Below are positions 61,215 to 64,000 of a DNA stretch of 64,000 nucleotides, one piece after another. The position numbers and the translations under genes are program-made. How positions within the stretch are numbered: position 1 is the first letter of the stretch; each line of letters opens with the position of its first letter. This DNA is from Microbacterium sp. A20 (GTDB lineage Bacteria; Actinomycetota; Actinomycetes; Actinomycetales; Microbacteriaceae). The notes beneath the pieces were generated by a model. The model was not told the DNA's origin and ran no database searches. It was given only the letters and a program-made list of their open reading frames with translations. The stretch is taken from NCBI RefSeq assembly GCF_004794515.1, contig NZ_SSDF01000091.1, forward strand, positions 372,001-436,000. The letters are read 5' to 3'.

Positions 61215-62687
61215 ATGACGCTTCCCGTGCTCTCGCACACCACCGCTCAGTTCCCCGGAAGCGCTGCAGATGCCGCAGTGCTCGTCGTCGCCTCTCTTCC
61301 CGAATCCGTGGACTCGCTGTCCGCGTACCCGGGTCTGGCCGATGCGCTGGCCGGCGTCGGATTCACCGGTTCCGCCGGATCGTTCACGCGGGTGCACCTC
61401 CCCGGCGTCACCGCCCTGCCGTTCGCGGTCGTGGGAGCAGGCGACAAGCCGGATGCCGCCTCCGTCCGCAATGCGGCAGGCACCGCGCTGCGATCCATCA
61501 CCGGCTTCGACAACGTCGCGCTCGGTCTCGCCGAAGGCCTCGAGGGATTCGCCGCTGCCGCAGCCGAGGGAGCCGTCCTCGGCGGCCACCGCTTCGACGG
61601 ATACCGCTCCGAGAAGGGCAAGACCCGCGCCACCGCGGTCACCCTCCACGCGACGCTCTCCGACGAGGAGGCCGCCCACGCCCAGACCATCGGCGATGCG
61701 GTCGCGCTCATCAAGGACCTCGTCAACGTCCCCGCTGAGTGGCAGAGCCCCGCGCAGCTCGCGCAGAGCGCGGCCGACAGCGTCGCCGACCTCGACGTCA
61801 CGGTCGAGATCCTCGACGAGAACGAGCTGGCGGAGCAGGGCTTCGGCGGCATCCTCGGCGTCGGACAGGGCTCCGACCGTCCGCCGCGGCTGGTCCGCCT
61901 CGACTACTCCCCCGCCGGCGCGAAGCGCCACATCGCCCTGGTCGGCAAGGGCATCACCTTCGACACGGGCGGCCTCTCGCTCAAGCCCGCGGCATCGATG
62001 GTCGGGATGAAGTTCGACATGGCGGGGGCAGCCACGTCGCTCGCGGCGCTTCGGGCGATCGCCGCCCTCCAGCTCCCGGTGCACGTGACGGCGTGGCTCT
62101 GCATCACGGACAACATGCCGTCCGGACGCGCGCTTCGCCCCGGCGACGTCATCCGCATTCTCGACGGCACGACCGTCGAGGTCCAGAACACCGATGCCGA
62201 GGGCCGGCTCGTGCTCGCCGACGGTCTGGTCGCCGCGAGCCGCGAGCAGCCCGACGTGATCATCGACGTGGCCACTCTCACGGGTGCGATCGTCGCCGCC
62301 CTCGGACACCGGCACACGGGCGTCTTCGGCGACGACGACACCGTCGCGGAGTTCCTCGCCGCCACCGAGCAGGTCGACGAGCCTGCCTGGCACATGCCGC
62401 TGCCGAGCTACATGGAAGAGTCGCTCGAGTCCCCCATCGCCGATCTGCAGAACGCGAACATGGGCGACCGGATGGGCGGGGCGTCGTTCGCCGGTCTGTT
62501 CCTTCGTCGATTCGTCGGACGCACGTCCGAGGCCGAGGACGCACCCCGCATCCCTTGGGTCCACCTCGACATCGCCGGCTCAGGCGAGCATGGCGGATCG
62601 CCGTACGGTTTCACCGAGAAGGGCCCCACGGGGGCGATGGTCCGATCGATCGTCGCCTTCGCCGCAGCATCCCACAAGGAGGCATGA
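61215..62687 (+). CDS. pepA: Leucyl aminopeptidase
   Basis: The 490-aa M17 metallopeptidase has metal/catalytic signatures GKGITFDTGGLSLKP and the M17 hallmark NTDAEGRL. Start at 61215 (MTLPVLSH); GGAGG lies just upstream, within codons of the alternative start at 61206. It releases N-terminal residues during peptide turnover. 3 nt before lpd. Confidence 0.95.
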   Translation: MTLPVLSHTTAQFPGSAADAAVLVVASLPESVDSLSAYPGLADALAGVGFTGSAGSFTRVHLPGVTALPFAVVGAGDKPDAASVRNAAGTALRSITGFDNVALGLAEGLEGFAAAAAEGAVLGGHRFDGYRSEKGKTRATAVTLHATLSDEEAAHAQTIGDAVALIKDLVNVPAEWQSPAQLAQSAADSVADLDVTVEILDENELAEQGFGGILGVGQGSDRPPRLVRLDYSPAGAKRHIALVGKGITFDTGGLSLKPAASMVGMKFDMAGAATSLAALRAIAALQLPVHVTAWLCITDNMPSGRALRPGDVIRILDGTTVEVQNTDAEGRLVLADGLVAASREQPDVIIDVATLTGAIVAALGHRHTGVFGDDDTVAEFLAATEQVDEPAWHMPLPSYMEESLESPIADLQNANMGDRMGGASFAGLFLRRFVGRTSEAEDAPRIPWVHLDIAGSGEHGGSPYGFTEKGPTGAMVRSIVAFAAASHKEA

Positions 62688-62690
62688 CAC

Positions 62691-64000
62691 ATGACAACCC
62701 ACACCTTCGACGTCGTCGTCCTGGGCGGCGGCAGCGGCGGCTACGCCGCTGCTCTCCGAGCGAGTGAGCTCGGGAAATCCGTCGCGCTCATCGAGAAGGA
62801 CAAGGTCGGCGGCACCTGCCTGCACCGCGGCTGCATCCCGACCAAGGCGCTGCTGCACGCAGCCGAGGTCGCCGAGCATGTCCGCGACGCCGCCTCCGTC
62901 GGTGTCACCGCGACGCTGGAGGGCATCGATCCGGCAGGTGTCCGCGCCTACCGCGAGGGCATCGTCGCGAAGAAGTTCAAGGGACTCGAGGGACTCGTGA
63001 AGGCCCGCGGCATCACGACGGTCGCCGGTCTCGGCCGCCTGAACCCCGATCGCAGCGTCAGCGTCAGCGACGATGTCTACGTCGGCGCCGACGTGGTACT
63101 CGCGACGGGCTCGTACAGCCGTTCCCTTCCCGGCCTCGACATCGGCGGCCGCGTCCTCACCAGCGAACAGGCGCTCGCCCTCGACGTCATCCCGGAGCGC
63201 GTCCTCATCCTCGGCGGCGGCGTCATCGGCGTCGAATTCGCCAGCGTGTGGCGCTCCTTCGGTTCGGAGGTCACGATCATCGAGGCGCTGCCGCACCTCG
63301 TCCCGAACGAGGACATCGCCCTCAGCAAGGGCCTGGAGCGCGCGTTCCGTCGTCGTGGCATCCAGTATTCGCTCGGCGTCCGCTTCCAGACGGCGACGCA
63401 GGACGACTCATCCGTCACCGTCACGCTCGAAGACGGCAAGGAGTTCACGGCCGACTACCTCCTCGTCGCCGTCGGTCGCGGCCCCGTCACCACAGATCTC
63501 GGATTCGAAGAGGCGGGAGTCACCCTCGACCGCGGATTCGTGACCGTCGACGAGAACCTGCGCACCGGCGTTCCCGGAGTGTGGGCCGTCGGTGACATCG
63601 TTCCCGGTCTTCAGCTCGCTCACCGCGGGTTCCAGCAGGGCATCGCCGTCGCCGAGCGCATCGCCGGCCTGTCCCCCGCGAACATCCCCGATGTGCAGAT
63701 CCCCAAGGTCACGTACTCAAGCCCCGAAGTCGCCTCGGTCGGTGTCACCGAAGAGGCCGCGATCGCCGAGCACGGTGCCGACGCGATCGCCGCCTACGAG
63801 TACAACCTCGCCGGCAACGGCAAGAGCGAGATCATCGGGACGAGCGGGCTGGTCAAGGTGGTCCGCCTCAAGGACGGCCCGGTCCTGGGTGTGCATCTGC
63901 TCGGCGACCGAGTCGGCGAACTCATCACCGAGGGGCAGCTCGCTGTGGCCTGGGAAGCACACCCCGAGGACATCGCGCCGCTGATCCACGCTCACCCGAC
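62691..64000 (+). CDS. lpd: Dihydrolipoyl dehydrogenase (3' end beyond window)
   Basis: At least 436 codons are present. MTTHTFDVVVLGGGSGGYAA gives the FAD site, GGTCLHRGCIPTKALLH the redox disulfide, LILGGGVIGVEFASVW the NAD site, and PKVTYSSPEVASVG the interface domain. The C-terminal His-Glu motif should begin at the last codons seen (HAHPT). It is the E3 subunit of 2-oxoacid dehydrogenases. Starts 3 nt after the pepA stop. Confidence 0.96.
   Translation, partial: MTTHTFDVVVLGGGSGGYAAALRASELGKSVALIEKDKVGGTCLHRGCIPTKALLHAAEVAEHVRDAASVGVTATLEGIDPAGVRAYREGIVAKKFKGLEGLVKARGITTVAGLGRLNPDRSVSVSDDVYVGADVVLATGSYSRSLPGLDIGGRVLTSEQALALDVIPERVLILGGGVIGVEFASVWRSFGSEVTIIEALPHLVPNEDIALSKGLERAFRRRGIQYSLGVRFQTATQDDSSVTVTLEDGKEFTADYLLVAVGRGPVTTDLGFEEAGVTLDRGFVTVDENLRTGVPGVWAVGDIVPGLQLAHRGFQQGIAVAERIAGLSPANIPDVQIPKVTYSSPEVASVGVTEEAAIAEHGADAIAAYEYNLAGNGKSEIIGTSGLVKVVRLKDGPVLGVHLLGDRVGELITEGQLAVAWEAHPEDIAPLIHAHP

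Overview
The window looks like a chromosome segment of a high-GC actinobacterium of the Microbacteriaceae, most likely Microbacterium. This is inferred from the G+C-rich codon use with many GTG starts, from family markers (SepH, DUF3000, DUF3093, DUF3159, DUF3710, DUF4193, DUF7455, SPW-repeat protein, HrdB/SigA-type sigma factor), and from a short interspersed repeat (GGGTCCCTGAGC-type) that I recall from Microbacterium genomes. No rRNA, CRISPR array, IS element or replication origin was seen.

Layout. 1-1700: tail of a broken LuxR-type gene, then a retron-like unit. A 22-nt inverted repeat pair (131-152 / 280-301) brackets hairpins that fit an msr-msd RNA, and a 456-aa retron-type reverse transcriptase starts 28 nt later. 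No classical effector gene is adjacent. 1770-6256: a hydrolase, then the vitamin B6 locus: pdxS-pdxT on the minus strand, divergent from a MocR/PdxR regulator and pdxY, with an 18-bp perfect palindrome between them. 6258-8846: HIT protein and thrS, with two copies of the interspersed repeat, one in frame inside thrS. 8945-15383: two-component system, hydrolases, DoxX-like protein, photolyase, PadR unit. 15461-16051: four tRNA genes (Val-GAC, Cys, Gly on minus; Val-CAC on plus) with terminators. 16078-22376: sugar-dehydrogenase lipoprotein, TetR plus butanediol-dehydrogenase-like unit with a palindromic operator, GIY-YIG-like protein, Tat-type secreted protein, SPW protein, DUF1611 protein, PemK-like toxin. 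22397-29228: amtB with GlnR-type boxes, zapE, rhodanese plus SufE, a hydrolase, DUF3000, RNase D. 29301-32659: thiolase plus FadB-type beta-oxidation pair.

32783-38983 is a lipid/glycerol-phosphate cluster: GMC oxidoreductase, diacylglycerol kinase, AGPS-like FAD enzyme, TetR, GlpD. Its core resembles the glpD1-Rv2250c-Rv2251-Rv2252 region of Mycobacterium tuberculosis. 39124-47627 holds an SPFH protein, dxs, acnA (with an upstream palindrome), DUF3159-DUF3710-dut, DUF3093 and DUF4193. 47824-54742 holds sepH, a phosphodiesterase and convergent parC/parE. 55160-57998 holds two overlapping alanine-racemase-like genes whose catalytic residues are complementary (one keeps the PLP lysine, the other the SYG tyrosine), divergent from a sugar-transfer-type ATP-grasp gene. 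58060-64000 holds a CofE-like ligase coupled to sigA, a PAC2 protein, pepA and the start of a dihydrolipoyl dehydrogenase that runs off the window.

The two most unusual items are the retron-like unit at the left edge and the split racemase plus ATP-grasp locus. Everything between is mostly ordinary core genome, with several clear regulatory palindromes.
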